Assembly: GCA_026724425.1 (NCBI GenBank)
Contig: JAIUCV010000018.1
Coordinates: forward strand, 1,855,596 to 1,919,595
Direction: 5' to 3'
Length of the DNA stretch: 64,000 nucleotides
Source: Erythrophleum ivorense
Lineage: Eukaryota > Streptophyta > Magnoliopsida > Fabales > Fabaceae
The translations under genes were made by a program, and so were the position numbers. The notes beneath the pieces were generated by a model, which worked only from the letters and a program-made list of their open reading frames with translations, did not search any database and was not told the origin of the DNA. This document shows, piece by piece, positions 13,146-24,770 of this stretch; the first letter of the stretch is position 1, and each line of letters opens with the position of its first letter.

Positions 13146-16100
13146 TAAAAAAAACTACATCAAAATCTTAATTCATTAAATAATTTTTTTTGACCATGGA
13201 TCCACGAGCAGTCTAAATTTAGACGTTTAGTATATGCGGGTTTTATTCGTTGGCATAACTTGTACGTTCAGATCTCAACGAGGAAAGGCTGTCTCACACA
13301 TTTTTATATTTGTGTAATCGCTGTTGCTAATAATATATCACATGAAAACGTGGAGACACTAATAAAAGTCAAAAATTGTATGTAAATAACAAAATTAATA
13401 GATTTATTTTCATATCTCAAACTCGTACCTTAATGACTTTGGTCAATTGTTAGTCTAACAACCAGAGTTTATTGGCATGTTCTTACCTGAAAAAGATCAT
13501 TTGCATTTTACAATAAAATAATTAAACATGTCCATAATTAATATTAAATATACATAGTTAGATTCTTTTTTAAAAAAATAATTGGATTTTTTATCATAAT
13601 TTGTCATTGAATCAAAGGGTTGTCTCACAAATGAATGACAATGCAATGGGCTCTTATACCAAGATATTATGGAAAAAATTAATGATTTAAATGTTTGAGT
13701 ATGAAAAAAATTAACACCATATGTTATATTTTTAAAAAATTCTATGAAAATGTCATTGAATTTAAAAAAAAAAGTAAAAAAATAACATACTTTTTTTTTT
13801 CCTAAACTCAATAACATGAGTTGGAATTAAATAAGGGGGCAAAAAATAAAGGGCATCCCCCCCTTTCACCCAACCCCAAAAAAAGAAAAAGGATAATATT
13901 TTTGACAGGGTAACATCTGACTTTTTTTTTTATAGCAAATAAAAAAAATTGCCAATGGCAATGGAGTTATAATTTTTTTTTAGATACAAGAGGTTTATTT
14001 ATACATTAGTTTTTTCTCCAAACTATAAATTTATTTCTTTTTAATATTTCAAATATTTATAATTTTTACCCTCTCTTTACTCTTGAAAGTGTCTCAAGGT
14101 CCATTCTTGCATCTTTTCTGCTGTTTGGGGAGAAATAATGATAACAAAGAAATGCTACTCTAATATTATTAGTCAAGACTAGTCTTATAAAAGCATGTTA
14201 CACCAAAAAAACAAAATTATGTATAATTTTAAAGTGTTTATTAGTATTTTTTTAATAAAAACATAAGTGAATATTTTATAGTGTAACACTTAATGATTCG
14301 GTCTTTTGGGAAGGAAAAAAAAAGAACTCTACTCTACTTGTTATGCTTTTATTAAAAGAGTTTAACATAATAATAAATAATTAAGGAACATTTTATCCCC
14401 AAAAAAATTTAAAGAATACATTATTTATAAGTTGTGTTCTCCACTATCCATTATGGAATTAAATAGACTAGTGTAATTAATAATGACTTGTCATCATATT
14501 GGTAATAACTCTTCAAATATGCTAGTAATAGTTAGCTAACATGTTGTTACTGTGTGTGATTACTAGTACCATTTTAGCGAGTTACTTGCAACACCATTAT
14601 AAAGCGTTAGTAATTGCATCCTCAAAGTGTTAGTAATTGCATATTTGTTATCATTAATTATTAGTTATCAGCATATTAGATAAATATTATTGGCACATTT
14701 GAAAAACCTATTCCGTTATTAATTACTAATTACACCATAGCACTTGATTGTTTAATGTGCACCATAAAATTTGGCTACTTTTAATTGTTTATGTTATAAG
14801 CTTACAACTTTCAAAATTGAATTTTTCTAAAGAAAAAAATAAAAATACTTACCCTCTAAGTCATACATATTGCTACCAATGGCAGAATTAGGATCCAAGG
14901 TTAGGGAACGAAGTTAATATGGTCTCTTTTGTAAATATACTATTCATATTTTGTCTCAATTATTAGGACAATAGACTAAAATTTTAATTTGTTTTTTTAG
15001 ATTTGGTGGAAAATCTTTTGAAGTTATTGATGAAAATTAAATTCGTGGGATTTACATAAAGATTGTTTCTTTGGGGTTAACTTTTTATTTGGAAATTTTA
15101 TATCTTATTTAAAAAAATTATGCATTTATAGTTTATTGTTTAAATAAAATGTTAAAAATTAAAATTAAAATTTTTATTTTTATTTAATTTCTATATTTGT
15201 AGTAAATAATAAAATTAATATCTTTCTAAATTAATAGTTTAGCATTTAAAATTAAAGTGACTCAATTGAACTTTTGGATTATCTCGAGGAGTTAAAAAAA
15301 AAGATAAGAAAAGGAAAAGAGAAATTGATGATAATAATAAATTTTTTTAAGAGTTATATAATAATATTTATGCAAGTTTGGTGGATCCAAGTTAAAATAT
15401 CAAACAATACTCAAAGAAAGTTACATAATATATAGATTCAATAAATTCAAATTTTTGAAAAGATATGAATGCATACCATTAAGATTTAAATTGAGGGACA
15501 TGTGGCCCTGAGCAGAACGTGCCTCCGCCACTGATTGCCACCCACGGTTTTTGCATGTTCAATTAAATAAATATCACAACAATCGAGTTTTTGTCCTTAT
15601 CTTTTCATTTAATCATAAAAAATATATAATAGGAGAGAGGAAATTTTCAAAAATTAAAAAAAATAGTGAGAGTATATTTGAAGAGATGAAGGACCAATTT
15701 GATTTTTTATTTTTATAATAATTTTTTAAGAATAAAAAAGTTAAAAAAATTTGTTTGATAATGTGTTTTAAAAAAATATTTTGTAAAACATAAAAATAGA
15801 ATCCTATTTTCAAAAACAAAAAATTAAAATACTTTTTAAATGTTTTGTTAATTTTTATTCTGTAAAATCAAGAAAAAGACATAAAATAATAATTTTTTAG
15901 AATAATGACTTAAACAGATTTTTTTAATTTTTAAAATTTATTTTAAAAAAAGATCTATTTTAAAAATATTAAAACTAGAATAGAATCAAATAGGCCAAAT
16001 CCGTTTAATTCTGCTTTAGTTTTAATTTTAAAACAGATACTTTTTAGAACAAATTTTAGAAATAAAAAATTAAGAAAAATCTGTTTAAATTAGTATTTTA

Positions 16101-16854
16101 AAAAATTGTTGTTTTTTATTTTTTCTCTAATTTTACAAAATAAAAATTAACAAGACATTTAAAAGATATTTTAATTTTTTTTTATTTTTGAAAACATAAT
16201 TCTATTTTTATATTTTACAAAATATTTTATTAAAAACAAATTATTAAACAAATATTTTAATTTTTTTTTAAAGTAAATTTTTTTCTAAAAGTAAAAAAAT
16301 TAAACAGGAAGTTTTTTGTTTTCTTTCTGGTTCTATTCGCAACGTTGAATTTAATGAGTAACTCAGCATCTATAATCGCACATGCATTTTCAAAGCAAAT
16401 AGTTAAACTTTATCATGTGTACCAAGTACATGCACCAACTGTATATTTTAGGCCAAATTACAACTAATCCCATCTAATTTTTTACACTTTGACAAATAAT
16501 TTCCTCTAATTTTAATTTTGGCAGTAAATTTGTTTCAGATTTAAATATGTGATGAATAGCCTCTTTTATCTAAAATGTCACAAATTTTTGAGTCATGACT
16601 AAAATTTAATTGCATAAAATCGTAAACTTGGAACAAAATTTTTTTGAATCAAGTTTTATTAAATTCCAATTTAATTGATCCATTATCCTCTCTTTTTTCC
16701 CACGGCTTCTAAATGAAAGGAAGAAATTATATATGTTAACAGTTTAAACTATTAATTAAGTACCAATTAAAACCACAAAAGCTACGCCATATGGGGATAC
16801 AAGCAGTGTTGAGAGAGTTTAAACCTTTCAATATATCTCCGAAGAAAAGACTTA

Positions 16855-16985
16855 AATGCAGTTTTTTTATCATATTCTTTAATTAAAATATAATAAGTGT
16901 ATAATTTAATTGATAAATCATATACTTGTCATATTTTGATTAAGAAACATAATAATAAAGATATAAGGAATAATATATAAGTTTT
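16855..16985. repeat. Small AT-rich repeat, copy B
   Basis: Contains TTTAATTAAAATATAATAAG and its near-inverse CTTGTCATATTTTGATTAAG about 60 bp apart, giving the element a hairpin-like arrangement. Same family as copies A, C and D. Confidence 0.45.
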
Positions 16986-17036
16986 TTTTCCTAAACAAAA
17001 ACTCAAATTATTTGTATTTACTCTATAAATTAAACT

Positions 17037-17210
17037 TAAGTATAATTCTTTATATATTTGTTATTAGATTTTTAATTAAAAATATGACATGTATAAAAAA
17101 ATTTAATTTTGTGATATTGAATGAAAAACTTATTACTTATTTGTGACAGCTATACATTTGATATATTTTTATTAAAAACCTAATAACAAAGATTAATTAA
17201 AATTATAAAA
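17037..17210. repeat. Small AT-rich repeat, copy C
   Basis: Starts ATTCTTTATATATTTGTTAT and ends with its near complement around an ATTAAAAACCTAATAACAAA block, so the two halves are inverted. It lies about 0.5 kb upstream of the phospholipase start codon. Confidence 0.45.
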
Positions 17211-17615
17211 AAATTCTAAAATCTACATACACTCAACATTCAAGGTAGTATTGATACACAAAAGCAAATTTTAACCATTAAATATCCGAACACTTTATGC
17301 ATGTGAGAATTCCACCAAAAACTTTACCAATGTATTCTTAACATATATTTTATTGATAAATTTATCGACAGACCAATTAAAATAATAAAAAATAAATGAA
17401 CAAAACCATTCATACATGAATCTACCTAGACAATCTACGAAAGAATTCATCAAGCAATTATGGTGAAGCTAACCTGCGAACGTCATATATGTCCCATCAA
17501 TCCCCTAAAGTAACCCAAACGGAATCAAAAACTACTCGAGAAACTAAAATTAGTTTAAACAATCTCTTTTTCTTATCTCTTTCTTCCCAGGTTGCTTAAC
17601 CCATATTAGCTTCAT

Positions 17616-17619
<4 letters not shown>

Positions 17620-17653
<34 letters not shown>
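17620..17653 (+). repeat. (TA)16 microsatellite just before the phospholipase start codon
   Basis: About sixteen uninterrupted TA units end 41 bp before the ATG at 17694. The tract must lie in the core promoter or the 5' UTR. A TATA-binding role is possible but unproven, and its length is probably variable between individuals. Confidence 0.85.
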
Positions 17654-17655
<2 letters not shown>

Positions 17656-17693
17656 GCATATAGCCACACTTGGTTCAAAACATTACACCAAAA

Positions 17694-20600
17694 ATGGCTA
17701 CCTCTACCTCCTCCACACCCTACCCCATCAAAACCGTCGTCGTTTTGGTCCAAGAGAACCGTTCCTTCGACCACATGCTTGGTTGGATGAAGTCTCTCAA
17801 CCCGGAAATCGATGGCGTCACCGGATCCGAGTCGAACACCGTGTCCACGTCCGACCCCAGCTCGAACCGGATCTTCTTCGGCGATCAGTCGGTCTACGTG
17901 GTCCCCGATCCGGGACACTCGATCCAGGACATCTACGAGCAGGTGATCGGGGAGCCGTGGAGCGAGGCGTCGGCGGCGAAGAAGCTTCCGCCGAAGATGG
18001 AGGGGTTTGTCCAGAATGCGGGGAGACAGAAGGATGGGAAGGCGACGGAGGAAGCAGTGATGAACGGGTTCAAACCGGGTCTGGTGCCGGTTTACCAGGA
18101 GTTGGTGAAGGAGTTTGCTGTGTGCGACCGGTGGTTCGCTTCGATGCCAGCGTCGACCCAACCGAACCGGCTGTTTGTGCACTCAGCGACGTCGCATGGG
18201 TTGACGAGCAACGACACACAGAAGCTGATTGGAGGTTTGCCACAGAAGACCATTTTTGATTCGTTGGATGAAAATGGGTTCAGTTTTGGGATTTATTTTC
18301 AGTCCATTCCCTCCACGCTGTTCTACAGGTACACCTTTTCATTCTTATCTTCTACTTTTTATAAAGCACTATTATATTCACGTACCTAATTATATTCATG
18401 GACCTAAAGTCTGAAATATTTATCATTGGTTATCATTGATTTTATGATAGGTCTTTTACCATAAATATTACAGATTTTAGGTATTTGAATAAAATTCTTG
18501 CTTTTATAAAAAGTTTCAACGTGAAGTCTGTAGATTTGAAGTTTGGATTCTTTGAATTTGGTGAAAGAAAGAGACATGAGAGATGAAATTCATATGAGTA
18601 AGATTTATTGGATTCTATCTTATATCTTTTTTTTTCTTTTTAGTAAATTATTTCTTGAATTAGAAAGGGCTTATTTGCACAAATAAAACTATCCATTATT
18701 TCAATATTTTTTTTGAAATTAATATTTTTTAAAAAATAAATACAATATATGTATATTATTAATTAAGTGAACCTCCCACTAAAAGTTGCTATTTAAGTGG
18801 TCCATACTCTCTATGTTTTATTCCTAGAGCGTTTTCAAAATTTATAGCTGACAGATATGGGCCAAGAACACTTGTAAGAATTCTAAAATTTTAAGATATA
18901 ATAATAAGATAAATAATATATTTATAATTTTTTTGCTAAACTAAATTGCAGATAAAAGTTGTAATTTCTCACATTTTTGGATTAAAATTTATCACCATTC
19001 TCAATTGAATATTATGTTGATTCTACACTCCAAAATAGTCCGTGTCCTGTTTGGTATGTAACTTTAGAGACTCTGAAAAAGAAAAAAATTTATGAAATTT
19101 TTTTAAAAAGATCTATTATATTTTATAATTATTACATTTTGCTCATCTCTCATTTTATCTACTCTTTTTTTTTTTCATTCCCTCAATCTTTTTTTTTCCA
19201 TGTACTAAATATAACATGGTTTTTTCATACTCTTGGGAAATAAACAACATTCCTTTCAAATAATAACTCACTCTGATGAGTAGTTTGGTAAAAATATTAG
19301 AAGTGGATATTATTGAAATATTGTTTGACATGTTCAGCTTTTGATTTTGATATCATTAATTTTATATAATAAATATTTTATGATAAATTTTAATAATACA
19401 TTTAAAAATTCATACACAATCTTGAAAAGCACCCGTACCTTGAAAGATATTTCATAAGACTGATAAGCGTCAATAATAAGAAAATAAAATATTGAAATAC
19501 CTACTAAGATCATTCTTTCCTTAATTAAATTTCTATATCCAATTTTGTAATTTAAAATACTCGTCACCCAAATGTACAATCACTTTCTTTGTTCCAAACA
19601 TTTTTTTAATTAACGTGCAATTCATAAAAGTTGACGGTTTACAAATACATTAAAGTAAAAAAAATGACGATTTTGTAATTATTAACCAAACACACTGACG
19701 AACACCATTGCAGAACAGCCTTCTCATAATGATAACAAAACCACAAATTTTCTATTTTACTGTATTTTTAAACCGTCAATTTTATGAAATAAAATTTTTT
19801 TGTCCTTTTTATCCTTGGTGTTATTGTAATCTCGTATGCTATTTCATAATTTTTTAATAAAAATATAATTTAAAAAAATAAAATAACTAAAGTTATCTAT
19901 TTTGTATAATATAAAAGTTTGTTAATTTATTTTTTATATAAAAATTTAGAATACTATTTACAACTGATGTAAATATTTTTTGGGTATTTTATCTTAAAAT
20001 GATTTGACATGTTTGATAACAACATTACCTATCTAACTTGAACTCATTGACTTGCTATTAAATGTATGCAGTCATTAAATATATTTTATTGCCACAATAT
20101 TATTTTCTAAAATTTGGCAGATGTTTTGCTATTTTAAATATTTATTCCAGCTGTACAGGACTGTCGTATGAATTTAATTAACGCATTTATTGATTTTCGC
20201 AAATTATAAAATAGTTTGTTGAAGGTATAAAAGAATATTCTGTGACATCCAGTTAACTAGCTATAAAATTTGTTAGATTCATTTCTTTAGTATGGATGGG
20301 AATGTCTTGATTTTAACAAAATTTGAAAAATATTTATTATATCTTTATAATATTTATTTTTTTTAAAAAAAATAGGGATATAAATATTATTTTTTATTTT
20401 ATTTACTCAATTTTTCTTTCTTTCTTTTCTATTTCATTTTATTCCTTGTCCACAAACTAAATATAGCCTAAGGATATTTTAAAATTTGTTAGAACAAATT
20501 ACATAGGTTCTTTTAAGTTTTATCAAAATCATTTAGATTTTTTTATTTTTAAAATATACATAAATCTCTTTTGAACTAAAAAATTATCTTATATTTTAGC

Positions 20601-21030
20601 TTATTTTTAAATTTTTAATAAAATACCCTTCATTTACAATTTATTTAGTTTTAAAAAACATGTATTTAGATTAATAAATGGTATTTTAATTAAAAAATTT
20701 AAAATTAGACAAAAATATAGGATAACATTTTAGTTTAAGAGAAATCTATATATATTTGAAAAATATAAAAATATTTGTATAATTTATTCAATTTAATTTT
20801 ATATAAAATTTAGTTCTTCCTTTTTACACTTTTTCTTTTCCCTTCTCCAAATTTACTAAACATTTAAAGGATGTACACTGCATAACAACCCCCAGCTCCT
20901 TTTTTTTACAGCGTGGAGTGCACTATTAAAATGTGTTCTTTTTGCCACCACAAAAAGAAAAAGTAGTCTAGACCTTAAAAAAAAAAGTGATGTTGTAATA
21001 TTTTAAAATCATATAAACTATAAAGCACTT

Positions 21031-21066
<36 letters not shown>

Positions 21067-24000
21067 ACACACACACATACATGCCCACACACACAAATAA
21101 TTAATAACATTTAGTCTTAACTTCTAATGAAAGTTGCAAGGATCAGCTGGGATCAATTAGTGTTGATGTATTATTTCATACAGTTATATCATGTAATGAC
21201 TTTATATAAAATATGATTTTTATCCATCGGTTGAATTATACTTATTTATTATTATTATATTTATCTTGTATTTAAATTTTAGAAAAACAACAAATATGTA
21301 ATTTAATAAATAATATTAAAAAAGCCTCAACTCATATGGTGCCTTAGTTCCTCAGAAACCTCAGCTCACGGGGTTGATTTTTGTTTATGGTTATAAATCC
21401 CCTATTATTGTATTCATTTACCAATTACTAAAACTCTGAATCATTTTTCAGGAGCCTTAGGAAACTGAAATACGTAGACAAGTTCCATGAGTTCGGCCTA
21501 TCATTCAAGAAGCATTGCTCAGAAGGGAAACTGCCAAATTACGTAGTGATTGAGCAAAGGTTTTGGGACTTGTTATCGATACCAGCGGACGATGACCATC
21601 CATCCCACGACGTCTCAGAAGGACAAAAATTCATCAAAGAAGTGTATGAAGCCCTAAGAGGAAGCCCTCAATGGAACGAAATGCTGTTCGTGATCATATA
21701 CGATGAGCATGGAGGGTTCTACGATCACGTGCCAACCCCAGTGAGTGGAGTCCCAAGTCCGGATGGGATTGTAGGTCCTGAGCCTTACAAGTTTCAGTTT
21801 GATCGCCTTGGTGTTAGGATTCCTGCCTTCTTCATTTCTCCTTGGATTGAACCTGGCACAGGTATGCAAGATCCTATGCTTGGCAAGGGAAATTCATGGG
21901 TGAGGTTGTGAGTCGGGTTTTGGCCTAATTTGATATTCCATGTGATTTTGCACCAAGTGACTTCTATTAAGTCTAGTGTTGGGGTTCGGGCCTGTTTAGT
22001 TTAGTATTAAATTAGGTTGGCCTAGTTTTCCAAATGCGGTAAACTATTTTTTTTTTAATTTTTGATAAAAATTATAAAATGATCTAAAAAGATTTATATA
22101 AATTTTGATAAAATAATTTTATTTTAAAAAATTCATAGAATTAAATTGAGTTGAGCCAAACTAGCCAATATAACAAACTCAATGCTTAATCCAACTTAGT
22201 CAAATGGCCTAGCCTAATTTATCTAATTTTTTGTTTTAGATTTGGCCCAATCCAATTTGACATAACTAGGCTGGCTAGGCCACTGAGCATTATGTGCAAC
22301 CTTAATGCTCAGTTTTTCTTGTAAATTTTTTGTAAATTGTAGAGAGAGAAAAGAAAAAAGACGAAGTAGTCTTATATGTGCTAGCAGATCTTCTCTTGTA
22401 CCAAAATTGATTTATTTTTGGGGGGGGGGTGAGAGAGAGACTAAGTGGATCCCTCTCTTTTTCCTCTCCTATATGATTCTCTCTAGTATGAGAGAGAATT
22501 CAAATTTCTCATATATACTTCTACTCTTTTTTTTTTTTTTAATTTACAAAAATTTTACACATCCTTGAGGATTTTTAGCATATGCTTTAGGAGATATAGT
22601 ACTTATTCATGATGATGATTTTAGCTTCCAAGTGTAATTTTTTCTTCTAATCAATTAGTTTTAAGACTAACTCTTTGATTTATTTGTTCCCATTACAACT
22701 TTTTTGGTCTAAATTAGAAGTTATCTTGAATTAATTTAGCATTAAAACTGCAATTGTAATTCATTTCTCTTTTAATAGATTAACTTTCGAAATTATCCAT
22801 CTCATTTATGTATCCCTTTACAATTGATCAATTAGAAGAGAAATTATCACTAGGGGCAAAGCTTAATGTGAATTAGTACAATTTCTCTCATGTGGTGTTA
22901 AGGTAAATATGATATTTTGCGATAGGACAAAAAAATTGGGAAGTTAATTACAAAAATTAATTAGTTAGCAAAAAATGACAATTGAAAGACAAAGTAGTGT
23001 AAACAAGTACAGTTATTATTTTTTATATTTTAAAGATAAAAGACATAAATTTTCATATGTGAAACGTATTAATTGAATCATAATTTTGAAAGTATTAGCA
23101 TACATATCATAATATAAATTAGAAATTGAATACAAAGTTAATAAAATATGGGAGATTGAATACTTAGTGTCTTCTCTTCTAGCAACCCACATTCAAGGCA
23201 AATAGATTTAAACCAAGTATGGAATTATATAATATTGCAGTGTTGCATGAACCGTCTGGGCCAGAGGCAACATCACAATACGAGCATTCGTCTATACCAG
23301 CAACTGTGAGGAAGATATTTAACCTACCAGAGTTCTTGACAAAGCGTGATGCATGGGCTGGAACATTCGAGGGTCTTTTAACACGAACCAACCCACGAAC
23401 TGATTGTCCAGGTAATTCAAATACCTCATTACTTCTTTTTAAATAACTATTAATTCATCAAACTATGACTATATATCAATGTTTTAAAAATCAAATTGAT
23501 TATTAATTTGGGATAAAAAGTAGCTCATGATTTAATAATCTGATTATGGTTGAAGTAGAGTTAAATTGTTTTTAAAAGTATATATAAAAGTATAAAAATA
23601 TATATAATATTATAAAATAATATTTAAAATAAATATAACTATTTAAAAATATAAAGATTAGATAAAGTATTTTTGTGTAATAACAAATTTATATGAAATT
23701 GATTGAGTAGAACTTAATAAATATCATAAATATTTTATTGTAAAATGCAAAAATTTTGATTTAGACCAAAAAAAAAAAAAGCAACACGAACTGTTTTTTT
23801 TGACCAGTTTAGTACCAAATTGCCTGTTTTTATGATTTTTGATTCATTTTTTGCTCAGCTAATTTTTAGGATCAACTAAATCAAAATTGTGATTGATTTA
23901 TCGATTTTTCAGTCTAATTACTTTAGATTAGAGAAATATTGTCCATTTAAACTTTTTTTTTTTCTTTTTCACAAACGTGCCATAAGGCCTTCAAAATAAG

Positions 24001-24479
24001 AAAATGGGTATTGGTGGAGATTTTGACATCAAGCTCATGTCAATTTAAAAACCAAGACTAGTGCCATTTAACCCTTTCATGTTGCGAATATATATGCAGT
24101 GACTTTGCCAGAGCCAGTCAAACTACGAGAGGCTGCAGCCCAGGAACACGCAGAGCTAAGTGATTTTCAAGTGGAATTGGTGCAGATGGCAGCAACTCTA
24201 AAGGGGGATCACAAAAAGGATATCTACCCTGACAGGTTAGTTGAGGGACTGAACGTTGCAGACGCAAGTAAATATGTTGAAGATGCATTCAAGGTGTTCT
24301 TGAGTGAGTGTGAGAAAGCAAGGCAAGCTGGTGCTGATGAATCTGAAATTGTTGATTGTGCAAAGCCACTTTCTGCTTCTGCTTCTACTTCTACTTCTAC
24401 TCCTGCTCCTACACCACCACAAGCCAGAAGCCTTTGGCAGAAGATACTTGGTTGTATATTCTGTGATCGAAATGATTGA
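17694..24479 (+). CDS. Non-specific phospholipase C (NPC3/4/5-like), four exons, 531 aa
   Basis: Predicted to split membrane phospholipids, and in this clade probably also glycosylated sphingolipids, into a diacylglycerol-type lipid and a phosphorylated head group. Exons: 17694-18328, 21452-21861, 23241-23411, 24100-24479. All introns are GT-AG and the joined frame is open for 531 codons, close to the ~520-540 aa of the family. Seen in the protein: the phosphoesterase motif ENRSFD at residues 21-26, a TQPNR motif later in exon 1, DEHGG at 296-300, and TSQYEH at 359-364. There is no N-terminal signal peptide, as in the NPC3/4/5 group and unlike NPC1/2/6. The C-terminus has a Ser/Thr/Pro-rich stretch (about 495-512) and two Cys (524, 527); lipidation of C-terminal Cys is reported for Arabidopsis NPC4, so plasma-membrane attachment is an inference. 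Exon 1 is much more GC-rich than exons 2-4. In Arabidopsis, NPC4 responds to phosphate starvation; no such element was identified here. Confidence 0.93.
20480..20800. mobile_element. MITE-like inverted repeat inside phospholipase intron 1
   Basis: The left part (AAATCTCTTTTGAACTAAAA near 20564, followed by a TTATCTTATATTTTAGCT-type block) is mirrored by the right part (a TATAGGATAACATTTTAGTT-type block near 20716, then TAAGAGAAATCT). The symmetry extends over roughly 130 bp per arm. No coding capacity. Confidence 0.55.
21030..21077. repeat. Compound microsatellite (TA)n(TG)n followed by (AC)n
   Basis: A TA run passes into about ten TG units ending near 21067, followed at once by five or more AC units. 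TG and AC runs on the same strand are mutually complementary, so the tract can fold into a hairpin within the intron transcript. A second short AC run follows at about 21085-21094. Confidence 0.85.
21862..23240 (+). other. Intron 2 of the phospholipase gene
   Basis: Bounded by ACAG|GTATGC and ATTGCAG|TGTTGC. It contains a nine-G run near 22422-22430 and long T runs near 22528-22541. The 87-codon frame at 22305-22568 lies wholly inside the intron and is chance. Confidence 0.85.
23412..24099 (+). other. Intron 3 of the phospholipase gene
   Basis: Bounded by CCAG|GTAATT and ATATGCAG|TGACTT. AT-rich, with no other feature seen. Confidence 0.85.
24366..24414 (+). repeat. In-frame low-complexity TCT-rich tract in the last phospholipase exon
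   Basis: Repeated GCTTCT and ACTTCT units, read in frame, give an alternating Ser/Ala/Thr stretch followed by Pro/Ala. It forms a flexible linker between the catalytic domain and the Cys-containing tail. In-frame hexanucleotide slippage would change the linker length without breaking the frame. Confidence 0.8.
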
Positions 24480-24764
24480 TCAAGTCTTTGTTATTCATCT
24501 TTAATTTCTCATCATTTATTTTTTTTTTTCCTTTTTACTTGAAACTTTTGCTGCCATTGTCTGCAATTCATTTTGGTAAATGTTTATTTGTGTACGTGTC
24601 GATAAGATAGGTGTGAAGAGTTGGTTGAAGACTAAAACATTCTATTTCAGTCTACTAGTCAGAGCATCTAAACTCAGTTGGGAAATTATTTGGTGTAGTC
24701 TAATGGTAGAAAGTTTTAGTAATTTGTATAAATTTTTGGATTCATTCCTTTTCACATTGTCATG

Positions 24765-24770
24765 AATAAA
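24765..24770 (+). terminator. Candidate polyadenylation signal of the phospholipase gene
   Basis: AATAAA lies 286 bp after the TGA stop, following a T-rich 3' UTR. Position and motif are reasonable for a plant gene, but the cleavage site is not shown. Confidence 0.4.

Larger units (their letters stand above)
12301..17619. other. AT-rich intergenic region upstream of the phospholipase gene
   Basis: Strongly AT-rich, with many poly-A and poly-T runs. At least three copies of a small inverted-repeat family occur here (see 13000-13145, 16855-16985 and 17037-17210). Long A/T tracts with near-mirror symmetry lie between 15700 and 16310. Reading frames at 13497-13817 and 15613-15819 (minus) are low-complexity and unsupported. 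Confidence 0.5.
18329..21451 (+). other. Intron 1 of the phospholipase gene (3.1 kb)
   Basis: Bounded by CAG|GTACAC and TTTTTCAG|GAGCC. AT-rich; it holds a MITE-like element near 20480-20800 and a compound TA/TG/AC microsatellite at 21030-21077. An 81-codon minus-strand frame near 19334-19579 is unsupported. Confidence 0.85.

Noticed and set aside
17550..18182. 210-codon open frame on the minus strand over phospholipase exon 1
   Set aside because: It is the reverse strand of a GC-rich exon, runs into the TA microsatellite and shows no domain; its openness follows from codon bias of the true gene.
17783..18259. 158-codon plus-strand frame overlapping exon 1
   Set aside because: Shifted frame of the phospholipase exon; the family motifs are all in the other frame.
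22305..22568. 87-codon frame between phospholipase exons 2 and 3
   Set aside because: Lies fully in a well-supported intron and is made of homopolymer-rich sequence.
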